This document shows positions 30,028 to 38,326 of a DNA stretch of 64,000 nucleotides, one piece after another (positions within the stretch are counted from its first letter, which is position 1; each line of letters opens with the position of its first letter). This DNA is from Chloropicon primus. Its lineage: Eukaryota > Chlorophyta > Chloropicophyceae > Chloropicales > Chloropicaceae. A model generated the notes under the pieces. The model worked only from the letters and a program-made list of their open reading frames with translations. It was not told the DNA's origin and searched no databases. The DNA lies in assembly GCA_023205875.1 (NCBI GenBank), contig CP060766.1, forward strand, positions 372,001 to 436,000, written 5' to 3'. Made by a program: the position numbers and the translations under genes.

Positions 30028-30776
30028 TCACCCCAGGCCGACCAGCTCGAGCACCCCGTTGAAGTCCCCGTTGGCGATCTTCAGGATGCTCTCGAAGCCG
30101 CTGATATCCGGAAGCCCGATCGGGAGCTCGAAATCGAAGCGGAGAGGTCCGATGGGGATGGTAATTTGCCATTGGTACACGAAGGACTGCCTCAAACGAG
30201 GCTTGCCGCAACTGAGAGTGAAGAGCTGGGACCCGGTAGGGGTGTCCCCGTAGACCTTGACATAGAGCGCGCACGACGCGGAGAAGGAGTAGCGCTTGTA
30301 GAACCTCAGCATTTTGATCGGTCTGTAAGTCGGGGCCTGGTACTCGGTGGGGATGAACTTCCCGAGCCACCCCATGATGGCGCTGCCGGCGGCGCCGGGA
30401 CGTCCCAAGGATGCGAGCACACGCTTCATCTCAGGGCTGGCGTCCTCCATCTCTATGGGGACGTCCACGTTCCTGGAGAAGAAGACCTGCTCGAGGTCGT
30501 GTGCCGTCTCGTTCAGGTGGGCAAAATCAGACGAGGACGAGGAGAGCTCTGTTCGTCGAGTTAGGCGTGGATCAGAACGAATGAATCGATGGCGGACTTA
30601 CCCCTGAACATCTCGGCGTTCGCGTTCTGCAGCTCGGACTCGAATTCGTCGAGGGCCTGGGCCAGGTTCGCCCGGACGCCTGCCTCCACATGGAGGCCCT
30701 CCAGGACCCCACCCGCGCTCGCCAGGGAGACGAGCAGGGCGGCCGTGAGGCAGAACAAGGATCTCCTGGTGTGCAT
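30028..30776 (-). CDS. Secreted or lumenal protein of unknown function
   Basis: Exons 30776..30602 and 30548..30028 (53-nt intron, the shortest here) give 231 residues. A clear signal sequence MHTRRSLFCLTAALLVSLASA is followed by a helical segment (LEGLHVEAGVRANLAQALDE). A C-terminal domain of about 130 residues is rich in aromatic beta-type strands (YRPIKMLRFYKRYSFSASC, QSFVYQWQITIPIGPLRFDF). Two Cys residues in the mature part could pair. I do not recognise the family. It is divergent from another secreted-protein gene at 31.3 kb, and 118 bp separate its stop from the upstream deacetylase stop. Confidence 0.75.
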
Positions 30777-31290
30777 TGTATTGTCGTCGCCGTCAACACT
30801 CGTAGCGTGTCGTTCCGGTCGGTCTGGTCGCCGCTCACCCCCCTGACGATCAGCAGACTGCAGACTGCTTGGCGCCTCGAGGCCATCGACACAGTTCCTC
30901 GATATGTCACTCGTCGGCGACGGCGGCGACACGACCTAGATTCTACCGCAGACGTCACACATTTCTGAAACGTAAAAGCTGAACTCCATGAGGCGAAAGA
31001 TTTACGTAGAACGTCACGCGACGAACATCTGCCTTGGTTTGACGATACGTCTCTTTCCGAAGAGGGGAACGAAACGAGGGGAACGAAAAAGCGTTACGCT
31101 CGAGAGGGAGAACGAACGGTCGCGACGATTACGAGGACCGACTCCCTCGACGACGACGGGGGTGAGTGAGTGAGGGCGACCGGCCAGAAGAACGCCATCG
31201 GTGTCGTACGAACGTCTCCGGACAAGGGCATCGAAGAGACAGAGACAGAGGTAGAGGCAGAGCGCGCGCGAGAGAGAGCGGACGCCCGCG
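30777..31290. promoter_or_regulatory. Divergent promoter region between two secreted-protein genes
   Basis: 514 bp with no supported coding sequence. A partial element copy at 31045-31085 (CGTCTCTTTCCGAAGAGGGG, then AACGAAACGAGG) is oriented toward the P-domain gene. An AGAGAC/GAGCGCGCG run lies just before its ATG. Confidence 0.5.
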
Positions 31291-32643
31291 ATGATGAGGT
31301 CCACGAAGATGATGGCGATTGTCGCCGTCGCGGCGTGCGTGGTGACGTCCCCCGCGCTCGCGCAAGTCGATTTGGGACTCGATGACTGTTCGTGCGAGGG
31401 TCCGGACTGCAACTACCCCGTGTACTGCCCGCAATACACCCAGCACCTGGCCGAGAACATCGCGGCCGAGGTGGACCACGCCAGGCAGGTCGAGGCCCCC
31501 GCCCCGGTGGCTCCCCCACCAGTGGCACCCACACCCGCTGGCGGGCTCCTCGGTCGATTCTTTGGTGGCCGCACCGAGCAGCAGCAGCACTCCACCGCCG
31601 CTAACACCGACACCGCCGCGGCCCTCGGCCCCAGGATCTACATGTCCGACGAGGAGATGATCGTGTGCAAGTCGTACGAGCCCTCCGGAGGCGTCAGCGC
31701 CTTCAGCCCGACCCAGTCCTCCATCCGCATTCCGGACGAGATGGACTTGGTTTCCATGACCGTGGACCTGAACGTGACCCACGAGAGGATCGGCGCCCTC
31801 AAGGTCGAGCTCGAGGCCAAGAGCGGCAAGAGGAAGCCCAGGAAGGCCATCCTGAAGCCTAGGGGCTGGGGGGGAAGCGGGCAGAACATGCTCTCCACCA
31901 CCTTTGACGACGAGTCGGACGTGAACTTCCCCAAGGCCCAGGGAGCCCCATTCTCCGAGTCTTACAGGCCAAAGGGCAAGCTGAGGAGGTTCATCAGGGG
32001 AAAGGGCTACAAGGCCGCCAAGGGAGGCACCAAGGGGATGTGGACCCTGAGGGTCACGGACGTCGGCAGGAACCCGGACACCAGGACCGCGGTCATCAAC
32101 AACTGGAGGGTGAACATGTGCGGCAAGGTCGACATGAACAGGGAGAAGACCCCAATGCTGTCCCAGGACATCCTCGAGGCCGCCGAGCGCAGGGCCGAGG
32201 CCACCGAGGAGCAGATGCCCGTCCAGATCGCCTGCCCAGGGGCCACCCTGACCGCCGACGGCCAGTGCCCGCTCAACGCCGTGGACGTCGTCCAGTCCCT
32301 CCTCGACGGGACTTACAACTCCACGTACGGGATCGTCGGGTGGAACGGCGAGGAGTCCGGCGACGAGATCGCCGCCGCCCAGGGCATCCTCGTCCCGGAG
32401 ATCGACGGCCTCCCAAGGAGCCCCCTCAGGACTGCTTACGATGACTACGTCGACCGCTTCAACGCCTGGGCGGACACCCTGCCAAAGCTCAGCGAGTACT
32501 TGACCTCCCTGCCAAGCGGCGTGTGGGAGCTCATGATCGGGTACGTCTACTTCAACTGGCTCATCGGTACCCTCGAGTGCGTCCACGCCGGCGACTGCGG
32601 GAAGGTAGTGAACAACATTCCAGAGACCTTGGTCATCGGATAG
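31291..32643 (+). CDS. Secreted protein with a proprotein-convertase P domain but no protease
   Basis: A single exon of 450 residues. A signal peptide (MMRSTKMMAIVAVAACVVTS, likely cut after ALA) is followed by a short Cys-rich segment (DDCSCEGPDCNYPVYCPQY) and a Pro/Ala linker. Residues about 118-280 fit a P/Homo B beta-sandwich: SSIRIPDEMDLVSMTVDLNV, RIGALKVELEAKSG, MWTLRVTDVG and AVINNWRVNMC. The C-terminal 170 residues match no family I know. P domains normally follow subtilisin/kexin catalytic domains; none is present here. Strongly C-ending codons suggest high expression. A cell-wall or extracellular-matrix role is a guess. Confidence 0.8.
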   Translation: MMRSTKMMAIVAVAACVVTSPALAQVDLGLDDCSCEGPDCNYPVYCPQYTQHLAENIAAEVDHARQVEAPAPVAPPPVAPTPAGGLLGRFFGGRTEQQQHSTAANTDTAAALGPRIYMSDEEMIVCKSYEPSGGVSAFSPTQSSIRIPDEMDLVSMTVDLNVTHERIGALKVELEAKSGKRKPRKAILKPRGWGGSGQNMLSTTFDDESDVNFPKAQGAPFSESYRPKGKLRRFIRGKGYKAAKGGTKGMWTLRVTDVGRNPDTRTAVINNWRVNMCGKVDMNREKTPMLSQDILEAAERRAEATEEQMPVQIACPGATLTADGQCPLNAVDVVQSLLDGTYNSTYGIVGWNGEESGDEIAAAQGILVPEIDGLPRSPLRTAYDDYVDRFNAWADTLPKLSEYLTSLPSGVWELMIGYVYFNWLIGTLECVHAGDCGKVVNNIPETLVIG

Positions 32644-32920
32644 ACGGTGTGGACTCTTTATGATATTAAAAAGAGATTCACCACCACCACCAAAAGTAAA
32701 AGCTAATTTATTTGTCTGAAATTGATGATTTCGTTCCATTTTTCCCAAACGGCTTGTCACTGATGAAGCAGAAGAGAAGACTTGATGAAGCAGAAGACTT
32801 GACTTTGACTTGCTTTCCTTCCAGAGGGGAGTTGTCGGGAGAGGGAGAATTCAAAATGGGATCGCTTCGCTACTACAAGTTTGGCTCAATCAACTGTTGT
32901 TTGTTGTTCTGTTTGTTTGT

Positions 32921-33958
32921 TTACTGCTTCTGGAAAAGGGAGCCAAAGCCGTCCTTCTTGAAGGACTTGCCGGACTCGATGGAAGTGAAGGTGTTGAGCG
33001 CATTGTCCTCCTTTCCGAGGGCCTTGAGGGCCATGTACGCCGCCTTCTGGCCGGAAATGAACATGGCTCCAAAGGTTGGCCCCATCCTAGGGCAACCGTC
33101 GACCTCGGCGACCTCCATTCCCGTGATGATCATGCCGGGGAAGACCTCCCTGGTGTTGGCCACGACGGCGTCCTCGGCCTTGTTCATGTCGAGGGCGGCC
33201 ATTCCGGGGACCTTCTTCACGAGTCCGAGCTCCTCGAGCCTCTTCACGCCCGTGGCGCCGAAGGGGCCGTCGTGGCCGCACGCGGAGACAACGACCTTGG
33301 CCTCCAAGACGTTTGGATCCATGCAGGACTGGGTGTCGTGGCCAAAAAGGGTGACGGTCGACCAGTTCGTCACGACGCCGGCGACCCTGTTCTCCTTGAC
33401 GATGAGGTCCTCGACGCAGGTGGCGTTGAAAAGCTTCACGTTTGGAGCCTCGAGGACCTTGCTCATGATGGTGGAGGTGTACTGAGCGGCGTGCTTGAGG
33501 ACGACGTAGTTCTCGTAATCCTCGAACTCGAGGCCGAGCTCGGTGAGGAAGTGGTGGGCAGGCTTCCTGATCACCATGGAGGAGAAGAGCTGGCCGCCCA
33601 GCCAGGCCCCGCCTCCCGGAGCGACGCTCTGCTCGATGAGGGCGACGCTCACGTCGGGGTGCTTGGAGAGCTCGTACGCGCAAGCGAGCCCCGCGCTCCC
33701 GCTTCCCATGATGATCACGTCAGCGTCCGCGTACTTGTAGAGGTCCTGGAAGTACCTCGTGGACATCTCCCTGCTCACCTCCCTCTCGCGGATCGGCTTG
33801 AAGGTGTACCCGTCGAAGGGCCCGGCGTCGGCTCCGGCCCTCGTCCTCACCGACGCGGCCCGGCGGGCGGAGGCCCTGGAAGTCCTGGCAGGGACGCTAC
33901 TCCCCTTCGCGGAGACCCTCGTCGCGGAGACCCTCGTCCTCGATGCGGTTGCCATCAT
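32921..33958 (-). CDS. THI4: Thiamine thiazole synthase THI4
   Basis: A single coding exon of 345 residues. A Ser/Arg/Ala-rich plastid transit peptide of about 45 residues ([20 protein letters not shown]) precedes [20 protein letters not shown]. The dinucleotide-binding motif is [17 protein letters not shown]. The sulfur-donor cysteine of the suicide-type eukaryotic enzyme is present in [10 protein letters not shown] (near residue 212), followed by [16 protein letters not shown] and [15 protein letters not shown]. The protein makes the thiazole half of thiamine from NAD, glycine and its own Cys sulfur, and is used once. C-ending codon bias fits a protein needed in bulk. It is followed by a 5' leader with likely introns. 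Confidence 0.97.
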   Translation of the reverse strand: MMATASRTRVSATRVSAKGSSVPARTSRASARRAASVRTRAGADAGPFDGYTFKPIREREVSREMSTRYFQDLYKYADADVIIMGSGSAGLACAYELSKHPDVSVALIEQSVAPGGGAWLGGQLFSSMVIRKPAHHFLTELGLEFEDYENYVVLKHAAQYTSTIMSKVLEAPNVKLFNATCVEDLIVKENRVAGVVTNWSTVTLFGHDTQSCMDPNVLEAKVVVSACGHDGPFGATGVKRLEELGLVKKVPGMAALDMNKAEDAVVANTREVFPGMIITGMEVAEVDGCPRMGPTFGAMFISGQKAAYMALKALGKEDNALNTFTSIESGKSFKKDGFGSLFQKQ

Positions 33959-34440
33959 CCTGATAATATCGATTGAATGCGGTTTCGTTCGCTTGCTGAA
34001 CGAAGGAAGGAGGGAAGGAAGGAGGGAAAGCAGCCGCCAGCAGGAGAGAGACAGAGAGAGGTCAGAGCGCGATCGATCGAGCGAGCGATGGTGCGGGCGA
34101 TGACTTACCGTGCTCCTTTCGGGTTCAGTCGTCGATCGAGGACGGAGGAAGGAGACACAACAAAACGTCAGTGTGTGTGAGGGAGGTGTGTGAGGGGGTT
34201 CGTTGAGCGGGCGACAACAATCCTGCGGGCCGCAAGAGGAAGAAAAGAAAAAAAGAGAAAAAAAAGAGAAGAGAGAGTTGCGGCGATTCCGTCCGGAGGG
34301 CAAGTCCCCAACCGCAGCCGCCCGGCTCCAAACTCACCTCGCTCGTGTTCTTCGTGATCGCAATGAGTTGTGGTGTGCGCCGACAAAAGTGCTAGGGTTT
34401 GTGTGGGGGGGCAAAAAAAAAGATAAAAGCGAGCGTTAAC
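33959..34440 (-). promoter_or_regulatory. THI4 5' leader with two probable UTR introns
   Basis: On the minus strand, a donor GAG|GTGAGTT at 34337 pairs with an acceptor CCCGCAG ending at 34223. A second donor ACG|GTAAGT at 34108 pairs with CGTTCAG ending at 33996, or with TATCAG just before the ATG. Both introns have long CT/T tracts before their acceptors. Because some algal THI genes carry TPP riboswitches in introns, I looked for the aptamer landmarks (CTGAGA and GCGTAGGGA-like) and did not find them. Confidence 0.55.
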
Positions 34441-34615
34441 TTTTTCTTTTTCGTGTAACGGCTGGCTAAGAAAATATCTTTTGAGGATTTGAGGATTTGA
34501 GGAGCACGAAACGAGAGAGAAGGCAGAGAGATCGAGGAGGAGATCACCGAGGAGGGGAGGAGGCGATGAGGGCGGGAGTTTGTGCCGGAGGTTTCTCTCG
34601 AGTGATACGCGGATA

Positions 34616-34700
34616 GGAGCAGCGTCTCGTGCTCTTTCGAAAGAGGCGTCGCGCGAAAGAAACGACCCAGTGGTGAGGATCTGGGGACACGAAACGAGAG
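34616..34700 (+). promoter_or_regulatory. Palindromic promoter-linked element, ankyrin-gene copy 1
   Basis: Reads AGCGTCTCGTG, CTCTTTCGAAAGAGGCGTCG, CGCGAAAGAAACGACCCAG, TGGTGAGGATCTGGGGACAC. The core palindrome is intact. Confidence 0.75.
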
Positions 34701-34804
34701 AGAGAGGGGCAGAAAGAGATCGAGGAGGAGATCACCGAGGAGGGGAGGCGACGACGAGGGCTGGAGTTTGTGCCGGAGGTTTCTCTCGAGTGATAGACGA
34801 GCGG

Positions 34805-34880
34805 AAGGAGTGTCTTTTCCTCATTAGAACGAGCCCTCGCGCGCGACAAGAAGGACCCGGTGGTCGGGATCGTCTGAGGA
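34805..34880 (+). promoter_or_regulatory. Palindromic promoter-linked element, ankyrin-gene copy 2 (diverged)
   Basis: Reads AAGGAGTGTCTTTTCCTC, ATTAGAACGAGCCCTCGC, AAGGACCCGGTGGTCGGGAT. The first half of the palindrome is degraded, but the downstream blocks keep order and spacing. Confidence 0.6.
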
Positions 34881-34894
34881 GCACGGACGTGAAG

Positions 34895-36304
34895 ATGGCG
34901 GTGACGAGGGGAGCGAGCAAGAGGCAGAGGATTGAGCCCAAACACGCGCTGGAGGTGTTGCCAGGTAGTGCATGGCGCATCATTGGCAAGCATGTGGCCG
35001 ACTTCGACCGGGTCGCTTTTGGGTTTACCTGCAAGACGTTCCTCGAGGCGGTGACAATGGCGACGGCGAACCCTGATCTGAAGAAGAAGGTTGCTCTGAA
35101 GACGGACCTGAGAGGACATCGGTTGTTCGAGGAGATGCCTCGCTTCAGTTTGAATTGGTTCCAGTGGGTGTTTCAGTCGTTCGAAAGGAGGAAGGGAGCA
35201 CCGGGACTATGGCATGGACCTGGCAGGTACTACGACCACTTCTATGACTCTCACCTGATGTACCTCGCCGCTTTCCAGGGCAGCAAGAAGGCGATGGAGT
35301 GGTTGGTGAGCCAAGGGATACCTTTGAAGATCAAGGGCAAGTATTTTAGAAGCGTTAATAATGAAGTGGTAGCAGTTTTAGGCGCTGCTGCCGGAGGTCA
35401 TATTGCGATGCTCGAATGGTTGAGGAGCAAGGGTTGCGAGTTTGATGAGTCGACTTGTTCTGGCGCAGCTAAAGGAGGTCACCTTGACGTTCTGAAGTGG
35501 CTCCGAAGCCAGGACCCGCCTTGTGATTGGGACCAGGAGACTTGTAGAAAGGCAGCTCGAAGAGGTCACCTTGATGTTCTGCAGTGGGCTCGAAGCCAGG
35601 ACCCGCCTTGTGATTGGAACTGGAGGACTTGTAAATGGGCAGCTCGAGGAGGTCACCTTGACGTTCTGAAGTGGCTCCGAAGCCAGGATCCGCCTTGCCC
35701 TTGGGACCAGCAGACTTGTGCTGATGCAGCTCTAGGAGGTCACCTTGATGTCCTGCAGTGGGCTCGAAGCCAGGATCCGCCTTGTGATTGGGACAAGTTG
35801 ACTTGTGAAGGTGCAGCTCGAGGAGGTCGCCTTGATGTTCTGCAGTGGGCTCGGAGCCAGGACCCGCCTTGCCCTTGGGGCTCGGATACTTGTGCTGATG
35901 CAGCTGTAGGAGGTCACCTTGATGTCCTGCAGTGGGCTCGAAGCCAGGATCCGCCTTGTGATTGGGACAAGTTGACTTGTGAAGGTGCAGCTCGAGGAGG
36001 TCGCCTTCATGTTCTGCAGTGGCTTCGGAGCCAGGACCCGCCTTGTGATTGGAACGAGTGGACTTGTGCTGGTGCAGCTGGAGGAGGTCAGCTTGGTGTT
36101 CTGCAGTGGCTCCGAAGTCAGGATCCGCCTTGCCCTTGGGACCAGGAGACTTGTTCTAAGGCAGCTCGAAGAGGTCACCTTCTCATTCTCCAGTGGGCTC
36201 GAAGCCAGGACCCGCCTTGCCCTTGGGACCCAATTGAATGCATGGTGTGGGCGGACAGCAGGAAAGACCAGCACGTCATCGAATGGATCAATGCCAATTC
36301 GTAA
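34895..36304 (+). CDS. Ankyrin-like array protein with 29-residue HLDVLQW repeats
   Basis: A single exon; the ATG at 34895 gives 469 residues (MAVTRGASKRQRIEPKHALE). Residues about 20-60 look like an F-box-type helical start (LEVLPGSAWRIIGKHVADFD, FGFTCKTFLEAV). From about residue 165 come ten tandem repeats, mostly 29 residues (87 bp), of the form HLDVLQWARSQDPPC-x-W-x4-TC-x2-AA-x-GG. The type is common in large paralogous families of some picoalgae. Repeats 5 and 7 are almost identical at the DNA level, showing recent duplication of a two-repeat block. The function is probably substrate or partner binding; the partner is unknown. Confidence 0.88.
   Translation: MAVTRGASKRQRIEPKHALEVLPGSAWRIIGKHVADFDRVAFGFTCKTFLEAVTMATANPDLKKKVALKTDLRGHRLFEEMPRFSLNWFQWVFQSFERRKGAPGLWHGPGRYYDHFYDSHLMYLAAFQGSKKAMEWLVSQGIPLKIKGKYFRSVNNEVVAVLGAAAGGHIAMLEWLRSKGCEFDESTCSGAAKGGHLDVLKWLRSQDPPCDWDQETCRKAARRGHLDVLQWARSQDPPCDWNWRTCKWAARGGHLDVLKWLRSQDPPCPWDQQTCADAALGGHLDVLQWARSQDPPCDWDKLTCEGAARGGRLDVLQWARSQDPPCPWGSDTCADAAVGGHLDVLQWARSQDPPCDWDKLTCEGAARGGRLHVLQWLRSQDPPCDWNEWTCAGAAGGGQLGVLQWLRSQDPPCPWDQETCSKAARRGHLLILQWARSQDPPCPWDPIECMVWADSRKDQHVIEWINANS
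35741..36088 (+). repeat. 174-bp higher-order duplication within the ankyrin-like array
   Basis: The segment beginning CACCTTGATGTCCTGCAGTG at 35741 recurs at 35915, exactly two 87-bp units later, with near identity for about 100 bp before the copies diverge. Confidence 0.85.
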
Positions 36305-36406
36305 CCAAGAACAATGTCTCACGACGAACCTGTCATCGACCTTCGCTTTCCTTCCTGGTTCCTCCTCCTTCCTCTTTCTCCTCTCCTCTCTTTGTTTTTT
36401 CTCTTC

Positions 36407-36612
36407 CGGTGGATTTTCTCCCTTCCGCTAAACCATCATAACGGCCCGAGGCCACGAGGGGCCGAACGAGGACGGGAGCACGCGTCGGAGGAAAAGAGAT
36501 AGAGAAGAGGAGGACAGGAAAGAAGGAAGCGTCGTCTCGTGCTCTTTCGAACGAGCTCTCGCGCGAAAGAAACGACCCAGTGGTGAGGATCTGGCGACAC
36601 GAAACGCGAAAA
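36407..36612 (+). promoter_or_regulatory. Long promoter-linked element (plus copy of an inverted pair)
   Basis: It begins GGTGGATTTTCTCCCTTCCG, then AACCATCATAACGG, CGAACGAGGACGGGAGCACG, GAAGGAAGCGTCGTCTCGTG, CTCTTTCGAACGAGC and GTGGTGAGGATCTGGCGACA. The same series of blocks occurs on the minus strand at 40640-40860. Confidence 0.75.
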
Positions 36613-36619
36613 AGAGAGG

Positions 36620-36777
36620 ACAGACACACACACAGTGAAAGAGAAAGAGAGAGAGATCAACCGATTGCGATGCGCATCGAAAGAGAGAGATGCAGTTGGA
36701 TCCGCCAATGTCCCACCCTCCCTCCCCTTTCCCCTCCTCCACATCATCAAGTCCTCCGCATCCATCACCTCCAGCTG
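36620..36777 (+). repeat. Exact 158-bp direct repeat, copy 1
   Basis: By eye it is identical to 37899-38056 (offset 1279 bp) from the ACAGACACACAC start to the CACCTCCAGCTG end. Single mismatches bound it on both sides. It is GA-rich, then CT/CCT-rich, and has no long open frame on the plus strand. Confidence 0.92.
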
Positions 36778-36827
36778 GCAGGTGAGCTGGGGCCCCAGAG
36801 AGAATCTCGCACTAGAATCTCTTGACG

Positions 36828-37529
36828 ATGGCGATGGCGGCAAGGACGGTGGCTGTTCTCGGTGCCTCGGGAGGCGTGGGGTCTGCCGTGGTGAAGAAGG
36901 CTCTCGCGAATGGGTTCAAAGTTCGTGCTCTCGCTCGAAGCAAATCCAAGGCCATGGCAGCTTTAGGTGACGAGGCTTTTGGTCAGTTGGACGCATTCAT
37001 AGAGGGAGACGTTTCTGATGCCTCTGCACTCGCTGCTCTTCTTAAGGATGGAGGGGATGAGCATCCGGTGGTGATGTCATGCCTCGGGACGCCCAAGGGA
37101 ATGGCACCCTGCGTGGAGAGCGGAACGCGCTTCCTGATGGATGCCATGGCGCTACGAGGATGGAAGCGGTTGGTGATGATCTCCTCCATTGGGGTGGGCG
37201 ACTCCCTGGAGCAGGGGCGAGGGATGGCGCCTATTTTCATCCGATGCATTGTGCCATGCTTCTTGAGCAAAGTGTTTGGGGATCTGGAGCGGGCGGAGGA
37301 GCTCTGCTGGACGGAGCGTGGTGGCGTGAAGTGCGTCGCGGTCCGCCCGCCCGCCCTTACCGACAAGCCGGGGCGGGGCAACTTCACGCTGGCGTCGGCT
37401 TCCGACCCGCGCCCCTCCAAGACGGCCAAGATACCGCGCGAGGACGTCGCTGCGGCGATGGTGCAGCTCGCCGATCCCACTGCGTTCGGGCAGTGGGCCG
37501 GGAAGGGGGTCACCGTGGTGGTGCCGTGA
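36828..37529 (+). CDS. NmrA/atypical SDR Rossmann-fold protein
   Basis: A single exon of 233 residues from ATG at 36828; the next ATG, two codons on, is also possible. The N-terminus has the nucleotide-binding GASGGVGSAVVKKAL, with KVRALARS as second strand, typical of atypical (SDR_a5/NmrA/BLVRB-like) proteins. LVMISSIGVGD marks the active-site strand, but the Tyr-x3-Lys catalytic pair is not evident. An RPPALTDKPGRGNF loop and a short C-terminal lobe follow. It probably binds NAD(P)H and acts as a redox sensor, reductase or assembly factor; the substrate is unknown. No transit peptide is obvious. Confidence 0.85.
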   Translation: MAMAARTVAVLGASGGVGSAVVKKALANGFKVRALARSKSKAMAALGDEAFGQLDAFIEGDVSDASALAALLKDGGDEHPVVMSCLGTPKGMAPCVESGTRFLMDAMALRGWKRLVMISSIGVGDSLEQGRGMAPIFIRCIVPCFLSKVFGDLERAEELCWTERGGVKCVAVRPPALTDKPGRGNFTLASASDPRPSKTAKIPREDVAAAMVQLADPTAFGQWAGKGVTVVVP

Positions 37530-38326
37530 GAGTGTTCGAGTCTGTAATACACCTGGCGACGAGGCGCCATCTCTATCGAGGGAGGGCTCGACCAAGAGTG
37601 GAAGGAGGGGAAGACGCGGCGGCTCTACTTGCCTGGCCATCGCTCCCCCTCCCCCCCGTCCACCTTGAACATCATCATCACCTTGATCATCACCTCGCAA
37701 TCCAAACTCTGAAGCTCTCTTGTACAATTGGGTCAATCTCAACGTGTGAGGGATCCATCGAAAGAGCAAGAGGCAATGGCCCCGTCAGTGACCCTCCTCC
37801 CTCCCCTTTCTCCTCCTCCACATCGTCTCCACCAGCCGTCATCAGTGATCAGTGTTGACTCATCACCTCCCTTCCCGAGACTGGCTGGTGACTGACACAC
37901 AGACACACACACAGTGAAAGAGAAAGAGAGAGAGATCAACCGATTGCGATGCGCATCGAAAGAGAGAGATGCAGTTGGATCCGCCAATGTCCCACCCTCC
38001 CTCCCCTTTCCCCTCCTCCACATCATCAAGTCCTCCGCATCCATCACCTCCAGCTGCTCCAATCCTCTGCTGCTCTGTTCTCCTGCAAGAAGAAGGAAAA
38101 TTGTGGATTGGCGGACGGCGCAGTAGTGAAGCGGAAAGGTGAGTTTTGCGACGCATGTTTGGGGCGAGAGGGGGTGAAGCGAGAAAGGAGGGTTGGACAG
38201 GTCGATGCATCATCTCTTTCTCTTTCGTTTGATACCTTCCTCGAAAGGTATGACGCTCTGGTAACGCTGCTGCGGGACCTGACACCTTTGGTCTCCTCAG
38301 GTCTCCTCTCAAGGGATTGGTTCAGG
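37530..38326. promoter_or_regulatory. Region upstream of the CCCH zinc-finger gene, with a 5' UTR intron
   Basis: It contains the second copy of the exact 158-bp repeat (37899-38056). A more diverged, CCTCC-rich copy of its 3' half lies at about 37788-37850. A probable 5' UTR intron runs from CGGAAAG|GTGAGTTT near 38141 to GTCTCCTCAG at 38300. A weak minus-oriented element core (TCGAAAGAGCAAGAG) lies at 37757. No coding frame is supported. Confidence 0.55.
37899..38056 (+). repeat. Exact 158-bp direct repeat, copy 2
   Basis: The partner of 36620-36777. It lies about 270 bp upstream of the CCCH gene's ATG and probably within its 5' UTR, just ahead of the UTR intron. Confidence 0.92.

Larger units (their letters stand above)
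34441..34894 (+). promoter_or_regulatory. Tandem leader repeats upstream of the ankyrin-like gene
   Basis: This is a partial and two fuller copies of a roughly 183-190 bp unit (34491, 34616 and 34805 onward). Each unit combines the palindromic element, a CACGAAACGAGAGAGA block, a GATCGAGGAGGAGATCACCG block and GTGCCGGAGGTTTCTCTCG. The last unit ends about 25 bp before the ATG at 34895. The frame is open back to 34580 but reads through these non-coding repeats. Confidence 0.7.
36305..36827. promoter_or_regulatory. Region upstream of the NmrA-like gene
   Basis: 523 bp. It contains a long element copy (36407-36612) followed immediately by the first copy of an exact 158-bp repeat (36620-36777). 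A short upstream open frame, ATG at 36708 to TGA at 36785, lies mostly inside that repeat. Confidence 0.6.

Noticed and set aside
31129-32760. 543-codon open frame on the minus strand opposite the P-domain gene
   Set aside because: Low-complexity Gly/Leu/Val translation without recognisable domains. The plus-strand frame has a signal peptide and a fold.
33959-34440. TPP riboswitch in the THI4 leader
   Set aside because: The CTGAGA and GCGTAGGGA-type aptamer landmarks were not found on the minus strand by eye.
34580-34894. N-terminal extension of the ankyrin-like protein upstream of 34895
   Set aside because: It reads through the promoter-linked repeats that are also found, untranslated, at other genes.
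35450-36230. CRISPR-like or satellite array because of regular 87-bp repeats
   Set aside because: The repeats are codon-phased within one long frame and encode ankyrin-like units.
37949-38326. N-terminal extension of the CCCH protein
   Set aside because: It covers the exact 158-bp repeat and a probable 5' UTR intron; no conserved residues.
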